DNA of 64,000 nt from SZAS-79 sp963844255. Its GTDB lineage: Bacteria; Pseudomonadota; Gammaproteobacteria; Burkholderiales; SG8-39. Below, piece after piece: positions 1 through 8,824 of this stretch. The number at the start of each line of letters is the position of its first letter. Position 1 is the stretch's first letter. A model generated the notes under the pieces. That model was not told the DNA's origin. It ran no database searches and saw nothing but the letters and a program-made list of their open reading frames with translations. Both the position numbers and the translations under genes were made by a program. The DNA lies in assembly GCA_963844255.1 (NCBI GenBank), contig CAWJNP010000017.1, forward strand, positions 62,001 to 126,000, read 5' to 3'.

Positions 1-494
1 GCAACATGACCGCCGCCGATTCGAGCCTCGGCGCGAGCCTTGCCAGCGTGAAGACCGTGACCGAGCGCATGGCGGGGCGTTCCGGCGTGCTCGGGGCCGT
101 GCTCGGCGGCGAGGAGAACGCGAAGAAGGTGATCACCGCGCTCGACCGGGCAAACAAGCTGCTGGCCTCGCTTGACAGCATCTCCCTGAAGCTCGACCAG
201 ACGCTCGCCAAGGCCGATCAACGCGTGTTCGGCGCCGGCGGCGTGATGGACGAGACGCAGAAATCGGTGCAGCAGCTGAACGCGATCCTCGGTGACGTGC
301 GGATGAGTCTGAAAAAGGCCGACGCCGTGCTCGCCGAGGCGCAGAAAATCAGCTCGAACGCGCGCGCCGCGACCGACGATCTCGCAAGCCTGCGCGCGGA
401 GGTCGACGCGAGCCTGCGCAAGGTCGGCGGCCTGATCGACGAGATCAACCGCAAGTGGCCCTTCAAGCGCGAAACGGAACTGAAGCTGCCATGA
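1..494 (+). CDS. MCE/MlaD-family lipid transport protein, 3' part
   Basis: This is the C-terminal part of a protein whose start lies left of the window; the frame is already open at base 3. The visible 160 or so residues are a long, nearly uninterrupted alpha-helical, coiled-coil-like stretch rich in Ala, Leu, Lys and Asp. That is the usual tail of MlaD/MCE proteins, which form periplasmic hexameric rings or tubes carrying phospholipids between membranes. The MCE domain itself is outside the window, so the assignment rests on the tail and on the lipoprotein gene that follows with a 4-bp ATGA overlap. A different periplasmic coiled-coil protein cannot be excluded. Confidence 0.6.
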   Translation, partial: NMTAADSSLGASLASVKTVTERMAGRSGVLGAVLGGEENAKKVITALDRANKLLASLDSISLKLDQTLAKADQRVFGAGGVMDETQKSVQQLNAILGDVRMSLKKADAVLAEAQKISSNARAATDDLASLRAEVDASLRKVGGLIDEINRKWPFKRETELKLP

Positions 495-1144
495 GGACGT
501 CTGGAACACTTGCGGCCGGCATGGTCCTCCTGCTTTCAGCCTGCGCCGGCGGCCCGGTGCCGCCCGACTGGCAGGTCAATGCACGGCTCGGCCTCGCCGG
601 TTTCGAAAAAGCCAGTCTTGAGGGCAACACCCGGGTCGCCGAGGTGGAGTTTTCGCGTGCGCGGGCTACGCTGACGGCGACCGGCCGCGCGGACCTCGTG
701 GCGCGCGCCGAACTGCTGCGCTGCGCGGTGCGCGCGGCAAGCCTGGAATTCGACGACTGCCCCGGATTCCTCGCGCTGGCCGCCGATGCGGGGCTGGAGG
801 AACGCGCCTATGCCGAATTCCTCGCCGGCCGCTGGCAGGGGCTCGACGCGCGCCTGCTGCCCGAGGCGCAGCGCGGGGTGGTGGCCGGACACGCCGAACT
901 GCCTGTGGATCCCTTGTCGCGTCTCGTGGCCGCGGGGGTGCTGCTGCGCGGCGGAAAGATCGCACCGGCCGGGATCGCGGCAGCGATCGAGTCGGCATCG
1001 GCCAACGGCTGGCGGCGGCCGCTGCTCGCCTGGCTCGGGGTGGAGGAAAAGCGCGCGGCGGCGGCCGGCGATGCCGATGCCGCGGCCCGGATCCGCAGGC
1101 GCATCGCGCTGGTCTCGGGCCAGCGGCCGGGCGGCGACAAATAG
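491..1144 (+). CDS. Predicted outer-membrane lipoprotein next to MCE gene
   Basis: A 217-residue protein. I chose the ATG at 491, which overlaps the stop of the MCE gene, because it gives a clean lipoprotein signal: MRT, a hydrophobic core, then the lipobox LSAC with Cys about residue 18. A start at 455 would bury that signal. The rest is Ala- and Arg-rich and looks helical, perhaps TPR-like repeats, with no motif I can name. Small lipoproteins commonly accompany MCE transport operons, so a role as accessory subunit is a reasonable inference from context only. Confidence 0.6.
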   Translation: MRTSGTLAAGMVLLLSACAGGPVPPDWQVNARLGLAGFEKASLEGNTRVAEVEFSRARATLTATGRADLVARAELLRCAVRAASLEFDDCPGFLALAADAGLEERAYAEFLAGRWQGLDARLLPEAQRGVVAGHAELPVDPLSRLVAAGVLLRGGKIAPAGIAAAIESASANGWRRPLLAWLGVEEKRAAAAGDADAAARIRRRIALVSGQRPGGDK

Positions 1145-1215
1145 TTCGCTCCGCCCGCCAAGCGGGCGCCGCGCTCGTGTAGTCTGCGCGATACAAAAAA
1201 ACCGAGGAGACCGAA

Positions 1216-2187
1216 ATGAATCGCCTGTCCGTGTTGTTTGCCGCGTCCCTGACCGCCATTGCCTTGCACGGCACCACCGCGCTCGCGCAGGGCTATCCCA
1301 CCAAGCCGGTGCACGCGATCGTCTCGTTCACGGCGGGGAGTTCGACCGACATCGTCGGCCGGGTGGTGATGCAGAAGGTTTCCGAGTACTGGGGGCAGCC
1401 GGTGGTGGTGGAAAACCGCGCAGGTGCGGGCGGCTCGATCGGCTCGGCCGTGGTCGCGCGCAGTGCCGCGGACGGTTACACGCTGCTGATCAACTCCTCG
1501 GCGCACGCAGTCAATCCGGCCATCTACGCCAAGCTGCCCTACGACACGACGAAGGATTTCGTCGACGTCGTACCGCTGTCGATCCAGCCCAACGTGCTGG
1601 TGGTGCCTGCGGCCTCGCCGATCAAGACCATGGGCGAACTGATCGCTGCCGCGAAGGCCAGGCCGGGCGCGATCAATTTCGGCCACGCGGGTGTGGGCAG
1701 CGGAACCCACCTCTCGACCGAAAAACTCATCGCCGCTGCGCAGATCAATGTCACCCAGGTGCCCTTCAAGGGATCGCCGGATGTCATCGCGGCGCTGCTC
1801 TCGGGCTCCGTGGATTGCTACTGGGCGCCGATTTCGGCCGCCATGTCGAACATCAGGAGCGGCAAGCTGCGCCCGCTTGCGGTCAGCACGCCGAAGCGCA
1901 ATTCGCAGCTGCCGGATGTGCCGACCACGGGCGAGGGCGGTGTGGCGAATGCGGATTCGCCGCTGTGGTTCGGTGTCTGGGCGCCGGCCGGAACGCCGGC
2001 CGAGGTCGTCAACAGGATTTCCGTCGACGTGCGGCGTGCCCTGGCAGACAAGGGCGTGCGCGAGAAACTTGCCAATCTCGGCAACGACACCCTGGACATG
2101 TCGCCGCAGGATTTCGCGCGTTTCGTGCGCAGCGAGATCGAGGATTACGGGCGGGTCGTCAAGGCCGCGGGCATCAAGCCGCAGTAG
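1216..2187 (+). CDS. Bug-family periplasmic solute-binding receptor
   Basis: A 323-residue tripartite tricarboxylate transporter (TctC/Bug) receptor. Residues 1-25 are a Sec signal peptide ending in ALA-Q. The mature protein begins YPTKPV and continues with IVSFTAGSSTDIVGR, then ENRAGAGGSIG, the characteristic Bug ligand-loop motifs. A ribosome site, GAGGAGA, lies just before the ATG. Bug proteins are greatly expanded in Burkholderiales and bind carboxylic acids; most are orphans without membrane subunits, as here. The ligand cannot be read from sequence. The last 43 bases overlap the convergent CoA-transferase gene. Confidence 0.92.
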   Translation: MNRLSVLFAASLTAIALHGTTALAQGYPTKPVHAIVSFTAGSSTDIVGRVVMQKVSEYWGQPVVVENRAGAGGSIGSAVVARSAADGYTLLINSSAHAVNPAIYAKLPYDTTKDFVDVVPLSIQPNVLVVPAASPIKTMGELIAAAKARPGAINFGHAGVGSGTHLSTEKLIAAAQINVTQVPFKGSPDVIAALLSGSVDCYWAPISAAMSNIRSGKLRPLAVSTPKRNSQLPDVPTTGEGGVANADSPLWFGVWAPAGTPAEVVNRISVDVRRALADKGVREKLANLGNDTLDMSPQDFARFVRSEIEDYGRVVKAAGIKPQ

Positions 2188-2831
2188 CCACCCCCAGGCG
2201 CTTTCAGCGGCACGCCCGAGAGGCGCTGCAGTTCCTCGAACGAGAGGCCCTCGACCATGTCGACGACCTGCAGTCCATCGGGCTTCACGTCGATCACGGC
2301 GAGGTCGGTGTAGATGCGGCTGACGCAGTGCGCGCCGGTCAGCGGGTAGCTGCAGCGCTCGACGAGCTTGCTCTCGCCCGACTTGGTCAGGTGTTCCATC
2401 ATCACCAGCACGTGCTTCGCACCCACGGCAAGATCCATCGCGCCGCCGACCGCGGGAATCGCATCCGGTGCGCCGGTGTGCCAGTTGGCGAGGTCGCCCT
2501 TCACTGAAACCTGGAACGCGCCGAGCACGCAGTAGTCGAGGTGCCGGCCGCGGATCATCCCGAACGAATCGGCGTGGTGGAAGAACGAGCCGCCGGCGAG
2601 CAGGGTGACCGGCTGCTTTCCGGCGTTGACGAGGTCTTCGTCTTCCTCGCCGGGCGCGGGTTGCGGCCCGATGCCGAGCACCCCGTTCTCGCTGTGCAGG
2701 AGCACCTCGCGTCCCTTGGGTATGTGGTTCGCCACGAGCGTGGGCAGGCCGATGCCGAGGTTGACGTAGGCGCCTTCGGGGATGTCCTCGGCGACGCGCG
2801 CCGCGATCTGGTTGCGGTCCCTCTTCTTCAT
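2145..2831 (-). CDS. scoB: 3-oxoacid CoA-transferase, subunit B
   Basis: A 228-residue beta subunit of a family I CoA-transferase, which moves CoA from succinyl-CoA to a 3-oxo acid such as acetoacetate or 3-oxoadipate. It carries the family SENG motif (LLHSENGVLGIGP) containing the catalytic glutamate that forms the CoA thioester, and the GLPT motif near the N-terminus. The start at 2831 overlaps the stop of scoA by ATGA. The C-terminus is about a dozen residues longer than I would expect and runs into the convergent Bug gene. Substrate is not decided: scoB, pcaJ or a related enzyme. Confidence 0.88.
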   Translation of the reverse strand: MKKRDRNQIAARVAEDIPEGAYVNLGIGLPTLVANHIPKGREVLLHSENGVLGIGPQPAPGEEDEDLVNAGKQPVTLLAGGSFFHHADSFGMIRGRHLDYCVLGAFQVSVKGDLANWHTGAPDAIPAVGGAMDLAVGAKHVLVMMEHLTKSGESKLVERCSYPLTGAHCVSRIYTDLAVIDVKPDGLQVVDMVEGLSFEELQRLSGVPLKAPGGGYCGLMPAALTTRP

Positions 2832-3499
2832 GTTGCCGCTCCGGTTTTTACCACGCGCTTCACGTAAATTCCCGGCGTGACGACCGCCTCGGGATCGAGC
2901 GCGCCGAGTTCCACCGTTTCGCGCACCTGCGCGATCGTGCATTTCGCCGCGCTCGCCATGATCGGCCCGAAGTTGCGCGCGGTCATGCGGTAGGTGAGGT
3001 TGCCCCAGCGGTCGCCGCGGTCGGCCTTGATCAGCGCGTAGTCGGCGTGGATCGGATACTCGAGCACGTAGTCCCGGTCATCGATGCGCCGCGTCTCCTT
3101 GCCCTCTGCGAGCAGCGTGCCGTGCGCGGTCGGCGTGAAGAACGCGCCGATGCCCGCACCCGCGGCGCGGATGCGCTCTGCAAGCGTGCCCTGTGGCACG
3201 AGTTCGAGTTCGAGTTCGCCGGCGCGGTAGGCGCGATCGAAATGATGCGAGTCGGCCTGGCGCGGAAACGAACAAATGATTTTCCGCACCTGTTTCGCCG
3301 CGATCAGCGCGGCGAGGCCGCTGTCCGCGTTGCCCGCATTGTTGTTGACCACCGTGAGCCCCTTCGCGCCCTGCGCGATCAGCGCGGACATCAGTTCCGA
3401 GGGCATGCCGGCACCGCCGAAACCGCCGATCAGGATGGTGGAGCCGTCGGCGATATCGGCGACGGCCGCTTCGAGAGAGGGAACGATTTTATTGATCAT
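2828..3499 (-). CDS. scoA: 3-oxoacid CoA-transferase, subunit A
   Basis: A 223-residue alpha subunit, partner of the gene downstream. The N-terminal DGSTILIGGFGGAGMP segment is the glycine-rich CoA-binding signature of the family, and VVNNNAGN follows. The two subunits are coupled by a 4-base overlap and should be made in equal amounts. The upstream region to 3778 is shared with the divergent mraZ gene. The enzyme links ketone-body or aromatic-acid breakdown to the TCA cycle; which one applies cannot be told without neighbours of the pathway. Confidence 0.88.
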   Translation of the reverse strand: MINKIVPSLEAAVADIADGSTILIGGFGGAGMPSELMSALIAQGAKGLTVVNNNAGNADSGLAALIAAKQVRKIICSFPRQADSHHFDRAYRAGELELELVPQGTLAERIRAAGAGIGAFFTPTAHGTLLAEGKETRRIDDRDYVLEYPIHADYALIKADRGDRWGNLTYRMTARNFGPIMASAAKCTIAQVRETVELGALDPEAVVTPGIYVKRVVKTGAAT

Positions 3500-3684
3500 C
3501 GCGTGATTCTAGGGGCTGGCGCGCGATTTCCGCGCACGCATCTCGCTGTTTTGGCCAAAAATTCACTTCTTGTGAGAACTTACTTTCGGTTGATTTTTTA
3601 AGATTTTGATTATTAATGATTAATTATTTCATAATCTGGCTGTGGGAAAGATCGCTAAGTCCTTGTTGGAACGAGAAAAAACCC

Positions 3685-3713
3685 TTGACCGAGCGATTCC
3701 ATTCACATAAAGT
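3685..3713 (+). promoter_or_regulatory. Probable mraZ (dcw cluster) promoter
   Basis: A sigma70-type promoter: TTGACC at 3685-3690, a 17-base spacer, and TAAAGT at 3708-3713. The first element matches consensus at 5 of 6 positions, the second at 4 of 6. It lies about 65 bases before the mraZ start and would drive the division cluster. The overlap with the GTGG repeats just downstream fits autorepression by MraZ. Confidence 0.55.
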
Positions 3714-3745
3714 GGAGAAAGGTAGAAAAAAGTGGCAAATCTGGG
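3712..3745 (+). promoter_or_regulatory. Candidate MraZ operator, 10-bp phased repeats
   Basis: Four short direct repeats spaced exactly 10 bases apart: GTGG at 3712, GTAG at 3722, GTGG at 3732 and TGGG at 3742. MraZ of other bacteria binds a series of TGGG-like repeats spaced one helical turn apart just upstream of its own gene. Here they begin at the -10 element, so bound MraZ would block transcription start. The repeats are imperfect, so binding is an inference. Confidence 0.55.
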
Positions 3746-3778
3746 CGGATTCCAATGGATTCGCCGGGGATAAAAATA

Positions 3779-4231
3779 ATGAGTGGGACATTTCACGGAG
3801 CAACGGTCATCACGCTGGACGCCAAGGGGCGTCTTGCGCTGCCCACGCGCCATCGCGACGCCCTCGCCGCGAGCGGCACCGAACTGGTCCTTACCGCGCA
3901 CCCTGACGGGTGTGTGCTGCTGTATCCGATGCAGGCCTGGGAGTCGGTGCGCGCCCAGGTGGAGAAATTTCCCTCGCTGAACGCGCAGGGCAGCTGGTGG
4001 AAGCGACTGCTGCTCGGTTTCGAGGAACACGTCTCTCCCGATGCCTCCGGCCGGATCCTGATTTCGCCGGCCCTGCGCATGCACGCAAAGCTCGAGCGTG
4101 AACTCGTGATGTTCGGACAGGGCGGATATTTCGAGCTCTGGGATAACGGGCAGTGGACTGCCAAGCTCACCCAGGCGATGGCACAGTCGGGTTCCACGCC
4201 GCCCCCCGGCATGGAGAACTTCTCGCTGTGA
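3779..4231 (+). CDS. mraZ: Transcriptional regulator MraZ
   Basis: A 150-residue protein with two tandem SpoVT/AbrB-like DNA-binding domains. The first contains TLDAKGRLALPTRHR, the second DASGRILISPALR. It forms a ring and represses the dcw promoter. I took the ATG at 3779, giving MSGTFHGA, because family members start one or two residues before this point and GGGGA lies eight bases upstream; the in-frame ATG at 3755 would add eight unusual residues. It is the first gene of the division cluster and is followed after 30 bases by rsmH. Confidence 0.93.
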   Translation: MSGTFHGATVITLDAKGRLALPTRHRDALAASGTELVLTAHPDGCVLLYPMQAWESVRAQVEKFPSLNAQGSWWKRLLLGFEEHVSPDASGRILISPALRMHAKLERELVMFGQGGYFELWDNGQWTAKLTQAMAQSGSTPPPGMENFSL

Positions 4232-4261
4232 ACCCGGCGAGAAGCCAGCCCCCAGCCCTTG

Positions 4262-5220
4262 ATGACCGCGCACACGCCGGTCCTGCTCTCCGAAGCGATC
4301 GCGGCACTGGCCCTGCGCCCGGACGGGACGTACCTGGATGCGACGTTCGGACGCGGCGGACACAGCCGCGCAATCCTCGCAGCGCTCGGCCCGCAGGGGC
4401 GGCTGCTTGCGCTCGACCGGGATCCGGAGGCCGTGGCGGAAGGGCAGCGCATCGCGGATGCGCGCTTCTCGATCAGCCACGCGCCGTTTTCGATGCTGGC
4501 GGAAACCCTCGATTCGAAGGGTGTGACGCAGCTCGACGGTGCGTTGTTCGACCTGGGCGTGTCCTCGCCGCAGATCGACGAAGCCGAACGCGGCTTCTCG
4601 TTTCGCAACGACGGGCCGCTCGACATGCGCATGGATCCGACCCGCGGCGAATCCGCCGCGGAATGGCTGGCCACGGGCAGATGAAGTCCGACATCAGGGA
4701 GGTGATCAAGGACTATGGCGAAGAACGGTTTGCTAAACAGATTGCAGCAGCGATTGTTGCTGCTCGGGAAACCGGGCCACTCGGTCGCACGCGGCAGCTT
4801 GCCCATCTCGTGGGTGAAGCGGTCCGCACACGCGAGGCCGGGCAGGATCCGGCGACGCGCACCTTCCAGGCTCTACGGATTTTCGTCAATCGGGAGCTTG
4901 AGGAAGTGTCGCTGAGCCTGCCCAGCGCGGCGGCGCGCCTGGCGCCCGGCGGGCGGCTGGCGGTGATCAGCTTCCACTCGCTCGAGGACCGCATCGTCAA
5001 GCGCTTCATCCGCGCGGCCGGCGCGCCCGACCTGCCGCGCGACCTGCCGCTGCGCGCCAGCGAACTGCCTGCGCCGCTGCTCGAACCGGTGGGCCGCGCG
5101 GTGCGCGCCTCCGCAGCCGAAGTACGCGCGAATCCGCGCGCGCGCAGCGCGACCCTGCGCGTCGCGGAACGCACCGCCGCGCCCTGGCGCGCCGGGTCCG
5201 GGACGCCATGGCGAAAGTAA
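4262..5220 (+). CDS. rsmH: 16S rRNA (cytosine1402-N4)-methyltransferase RsmH, frameshifted
   Basis: This SAM-dependent enzyme methylates C1402 of 16S rRNA. The N-terminal half shows HTPVLLSEA and the SAM-binding DATFGRGGHS; the second half has DYGEERFAKQIA and VISFHSLEDRIVKRF. The reading frame breaks near 4675-4690. Removing one G from the GGG at 4675-4677 and one C from the CC at 4688-4689 restores ATADEVDIREVIKDYGEE, a typical family sequence. Two inserted bases therefore explain the break. The 3' end overlaps ftsL by 13 bases. Confidence 0.9.
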
Positions 5221-5480
5221 GCCTCCTGCTGCTCGCGATTCTCGTGGTCTGCGCGCTCGGGCTGGTGACCTCGCAGCACAAGGCACGCAAGCTGTTCTCC
5301 GACCTGGAGCGGGAACAGGAGCGCTCGCGCAACCTCGACATCGAGTACGGGCAGCTGCAGCTCGAGGCCAGCACCTGGGGGCTGCACTCGCGCGTGCAGA
5401 AGATCGCCACCGCCGCGCTGGCGATGCACGCGCCCGATCCGCGCCGCGTGCGGCTGGTGAATCCGGAAGAGAAGAAGTGA
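5208..5480 (+). CDS. ftsL: Cell division protein FtsL
   Basis: A 90-residue bitopic membrane protein, typical size for FtsL. A short cytoplasmic tip is followed by one transmembrane segment (about residues 4-22) and a periplasmic leucine-zipper-like helix around residues 30-70. It bridges FtsQ and FtsB and helps activate FtsWI. It overlaps rsmH at its start and ftsI at its end by 4 bases (ATGAGCG in the alternative frame; ftsI starts with GTG), which indicates translational coupling. Confidence 0.88.
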   Translation: MAKVSLLLLAILVVCALGLVTSQHKARKLFSDLEREQERSRNLDIEYGQLQLEASTWGLHSRVQKIATAALAMHAPDPRRVRLVNPEEKK

Positions 5481-7206
5481 GCGTCGTCGCATCCCCGGCC
5501 TTCATCCGCCTCCCGACGTGGCGTGCGCGACTGGTGCTGATGGTGCTGCTTGCGGCCTTCGCCGTGCTCGCCGGGCGTTCGGTCTACCTGCAGGCCGTGG
5601 ACAACGATTTCCTGCAGATGAAGGGCGAGTCGCGTTTCTCCCGCGTGCTCGAGGTGCCCGCGACGCGCGGGCGCATCCTCGATCGCAACGGCGAGGCGGT
5701 TGCAATCTCGACGCCGGTCAAGTCGATCTGGGCGATCCCGGAGGACGTGAGGATCACCCCTGCGCAGTTGAAGAAGCTCGCCGCAGTGCTCAGGACCGAT
5801 CCGGAGGAACTCGGCAACCGCCTTGCCGACACCAAGCGCGACTTCGTCTACCTCAAGCGCCAGATCTCCCCTGAACAGGCCGAGAACGTGGTCGAGCTCG
5901 GCCTCGAGGGGATCTTTTCGCAGCGCGAATATCGTCGTTACTACCCGGGTGGCGACAGCATGGCCCACGTCATCGGGTTTACCGGCGCGGACGATGCCGG
6001 GCAGGAGGGAATCGAGCTCGCGTTCCAGGGGTCGCTGGGCGGCAAGGCCGGCAGCCGGCGCGTGATCAAGGACCGCCTCGGCCGCATCGTCGAGGACATC
6101 GAGTCGATCCGGGCCGCGCAGGATGGACACGACCTGACCCTCTCGATCGACGGCAAGATCCAGAACATCGCGTTCGACGCGCTCAAGGCGGCGGTGGAGG
6201 CGAACAAGGCGAAGGCCGGCGCGATCGTCGCGCTCGACGTGCGCTCGGGCGAGATTCTCGCGCTCGCGAACCTGCCCTCGTACAACCCGAACAACCGCGA
6301 CAAGCTGACCGGTGCGCAGTTGCGCAACCGCGCGATGACCGACATGTTCGAGCCGGGCTCCACGCTCAAACCCTTCACGGTCGCGCTGGCGCTGGATGAA
6401 GGTCGCGTCCGGCCGGACACGCTCATACAGACCGCGCCGGGACGGCTCACGATTGCGAACTACACGATCCACGATGCGCACGCCGAAGGCGCGCTCACCG
6501 TCGCGCAGGTGATCCAGAAATCCTCCAACGTGGGCGCAGCCAGGATCGCGCTCGGCCTGCAGCGCGAGGACATGTGGGACATGTTCAAGAATGTCGGCTT
6601 CGGATCGCCGTCCGAACTCGCGTTTCCGGGAGAGGCGCACGGCAAGGTGCGCGCCTGGAAGACCTGGCGGCCGATCGAGCAGGCGACGATGTCCTACGGC
6701 CACGGCATCTCGGTGTCCCTGATCCAGCTCGCGCGCGCCTATACCATCTTCGCCCGCGACGGCGAGCTGGTGCCGCTGACGCCTGACCAAGTCCGGCATG
6801 CCGGTCGCGGGCCGGCGCGTGTTCACGGCCGAGACCGCACACGCGATGCGCGCGATGCTCGAGATGGCGGTGCAGCCCGGCGGCACTGCGCCGCGCGCGC
6901 GCGTCATGGGTTACCGGGTGGGTGGAAAGACCGGCACCGCGCACAAGCAGGAAAACGGCGGCTATGCGGCGCACAAGTACATCGCCTCCTTCGTCGGGTT
7001 CGCGCCGGCCTCCGATCCCGCGCGTGGTCATCGCGGTGATGATCGACGAGCCCGCCAACGGCCAGTACTACGGCGGCCAGGTGGCGGCGCCCGTGTTCGC
7101 GAAAGTCATGCAGGGAACGATGCGCGTGCTCGGGGTGCTGCCCGACGCGCCGATGCAGCCACTGGAACAGCCCGGCGAGGGCCAGGACGTGAAGGAGGGG
7201 ACGTGA
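5477..7206 (+). CDS. ftsI: Peptidoglycan transpeptidase FtsI (PBP3), frameshifted
   Basis: The division-specific class B penicillin-binding protein that crosslinks septal peptidoglycan with FtsW. A single membrane anchor at about residues 17-37 precedes the pedestal domain. The transpeptidase domain has the active-site Ser295 in GSTLKPF, the SSN motif at 349-351, and KTGTAHK near 6926. Two extra bases break the frame: one C at 6782-6783 (restoring LTLTKSGMPVAG) and one C in CCC at 7017-7019 (restoring ASDPRVVIAVMID). With both removed the protein is full length, about 575 residues. Confidence 0.9.
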
Positions 7207-7309
7207 TGCGTTCGATCGTGCTGGCGCTGGCGGAAGCGGTCTGGTCAACGAAGGGTGTCATGCGCGGCTGCTGGGACGGGCTGGGCGAATCTTGCGACGG
7301 GATGGGCGA

Positions 7310-8824
7310 GTGGACGTATTCGGCGCACTGGCGCAGCAGGGAGCGATGATCGAGACGATCGTCTCCGACAGCCGCCGCGTCGTGCCCGGCGCGGCGTTCT
7401 TCGCCTATCCGGGAGAGGCGGCCGACGGTCGCCGCCACATTCCCGATGCGCTGGCGCGCGGGGCCGCCGCGGTCGTCTGGGAGTCCGAAGGCTTCGACTG
7501 GGATCCGTCCTGGCGGGTGCCGCAGACGGGCGTGCGCGGTCTCAAGCAGCAGGCAGGAGCGCTCGCAAACGAATTCTACGGTCGGCCCTCCGAATCGCTC
7601 TGGATGTGCGGAGTGACCGGGACCAACGGCAAGACGAGTTGCACGCAGTGGATCGCGGCCGGGCTCGAGGCAGCCGGAACCCGCACCGGCGTCATCGGCA
7701 CGCTCGGGGCCGGTTTCGGCGAACTGCGCACCGACCCGGGCAACACCACACCGGATGCACTCGAACTTCACCGGTTGCTCGCCGGGTTCCGGGCCGAAGG
7801 TGCCGAAGCCGTGGCGATGGAAGTGTCCTCGCACGGCCTCGTGCAGGGGCGCGTGAACGAGGTTGCGTTCGACTGTGCGCTCTTCACGAACCTCACCCAC
7901 GACCATCTGGACTATCACGGCTCGATGGAAGCGTATGCCGCGGCCAAGGCGCGCCTGTTCGAGTTCGAGTCGCTGACGCATGCAGTACTCAACCTCGACG
8001 ATGTTGCCGGCGTGCGGCTGGCGCGCGGGCTGGCCGAAGGATTCTGGAGCAAACGCTCGGGCCGCCGGATCGCCGGCGGTCGTCCGCGCACGATCGGCTA
8101 CAGCCTTTCGCCGGCCGGGATCGCGCCTGGCAGCGTGGACGATTTTCTGGCGGTGCGCGACATACGCGTGGGTGCCGAAAGCACGACCGCGGTGCTGGTA
8201 ACCAGCTGGGGCGAGCGCGCACTGACTTTGCGCCAGCTCGGCCGGTTCAACGTATCCAACCTGCTGGGCGTGCTCGGCTGCCTGATCGCCCGCGGACTGG
8301 ATGTCGATGCGGCGATCGCAGCGACTGCCGTGTTGCCCGACGTTCCCGGCCGCATGCAGAGGCTGGGTGGTACGGGACGGCCGCTTGCGGTCATCGATTA
8401 CGCGCACACCCCCGATGCGCTGGAGAAAGTCCTGAGTGCGCTGCGCCCGGTGGCCGAGGCCGGCGGCGGCCGGCTGGTGGCTGTCTTCGGCGCGGGCGGG
8501 GACCGCGATGCGCTGAAGCGGCCGCAGATGGGCGCAATCGCATCGCGCCTGGCCGATCGCGTCGTGCTCACGTCGGACAATCCGCGCAGCGAGGATCCGC
8601 GCGCCATCATCGAGGCCATCGGCACCGGTGTCACGATCGCGCACGAGGTCGAGCCTGATCGTGCGCAGGCAATCGCCTCGGCCATCGGCGCCGCGCTGCC
8701 CGGCGACGTGGTGCTGATCGCCGGCAAGGGTCACGAGACCTATCAGGAGGTCGGCGGTGCGCGCCAGCCGTTCTCGGATCTTGAAGTGGCCGGCCGGGCG
8801 CTCGCGGCGTGGGGGCAGGCATGA
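7310..8824 (+). CDS. murE: UDP-MurNAc-L-Ala-D-Glu:meso-diaminopimelate ligase MurE
   Basis: It adds meso-diaminopimelate to the muramyl dipeptide in the cytoplasm. The order is an N-terminal uridine-binding domain (SDSRRVVPGAAFFAYPG), a P-loop GTNGKTS about residue 100, the TNLTHDHLDYHG motif, and the DNPRSEDP motif that selects meso-DAP over lysine. The start is uncertain: GTG at 7310 fits the family N-terminus best, TTG at 7292 is in frame, and the 100 bases after ftsI hold no other clear gene, so another inserted base there is possible. It ends 4 bases past the start of murF. Confidence 0.88.
   Translation: MDVFGALAQQGAMIETIVSDSRRVVPGAAFFAYPGEAADGRRHIPDALARGAAAVVWESEGFDWDPSWRVPQTGVRGLKQQAGALANEFYGRPSESLWMCGVTGTNGKTSCTQWIAAGLEAAGTRTGVIGTLGAGFGELRTDPGNTTPDALELHRLLAGFRAEGAEAVAMEVSSHGLVQGRVNEVAFDCALFTNLTHDHLDYHGSMEAYAAAKARLFEFESLTHAVLNLDDVAGVRLARGLAEGFWSKRSGRRIAGGRPRTIGYSLSPAGIAPGSVDDFLAVRDIRVGAESTTAVLVTSWGERALTLRQLGRFNVSNLLGVLGCLIARGLDVDAAIAATAVLPDVPGRMQRLGGTGRPLAVIDYAHTPDALEKVLSALRPVAEAGGGRLVAVFGAGGDRDALKRPQMGAIASRLADRVVLTSDNPRSEDPRAIIEAIGTGVTIAHEVEPDRAQAIASAIGAALPGDVVLIAGKGHETYQEVGGARQPFSDLEVAGRALAAWGQA

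Larger units (their letters stand above)
3500..3778. promoter_or_regulatory. Divergent scoA / mraZ intergenic region
   Basis: A 279-base region between divergent genes. Its middle (about 3540-3740) is clearly AT-rich against a high-GC background, as expected for promoters. The mraZ-side promoter and repeats are listed separately. No start site for scoA could be pinned down. Confidence 0.55.

Noticed and set aside
5006..6907. A 633-codon minus-strand frame over ftsL-ftsI
   Set aside because: It is antisense to well-supported genes, has low-complexity Arg- and Ala-rich sequence, and matches no family; such frames are common in high-GC DNA.
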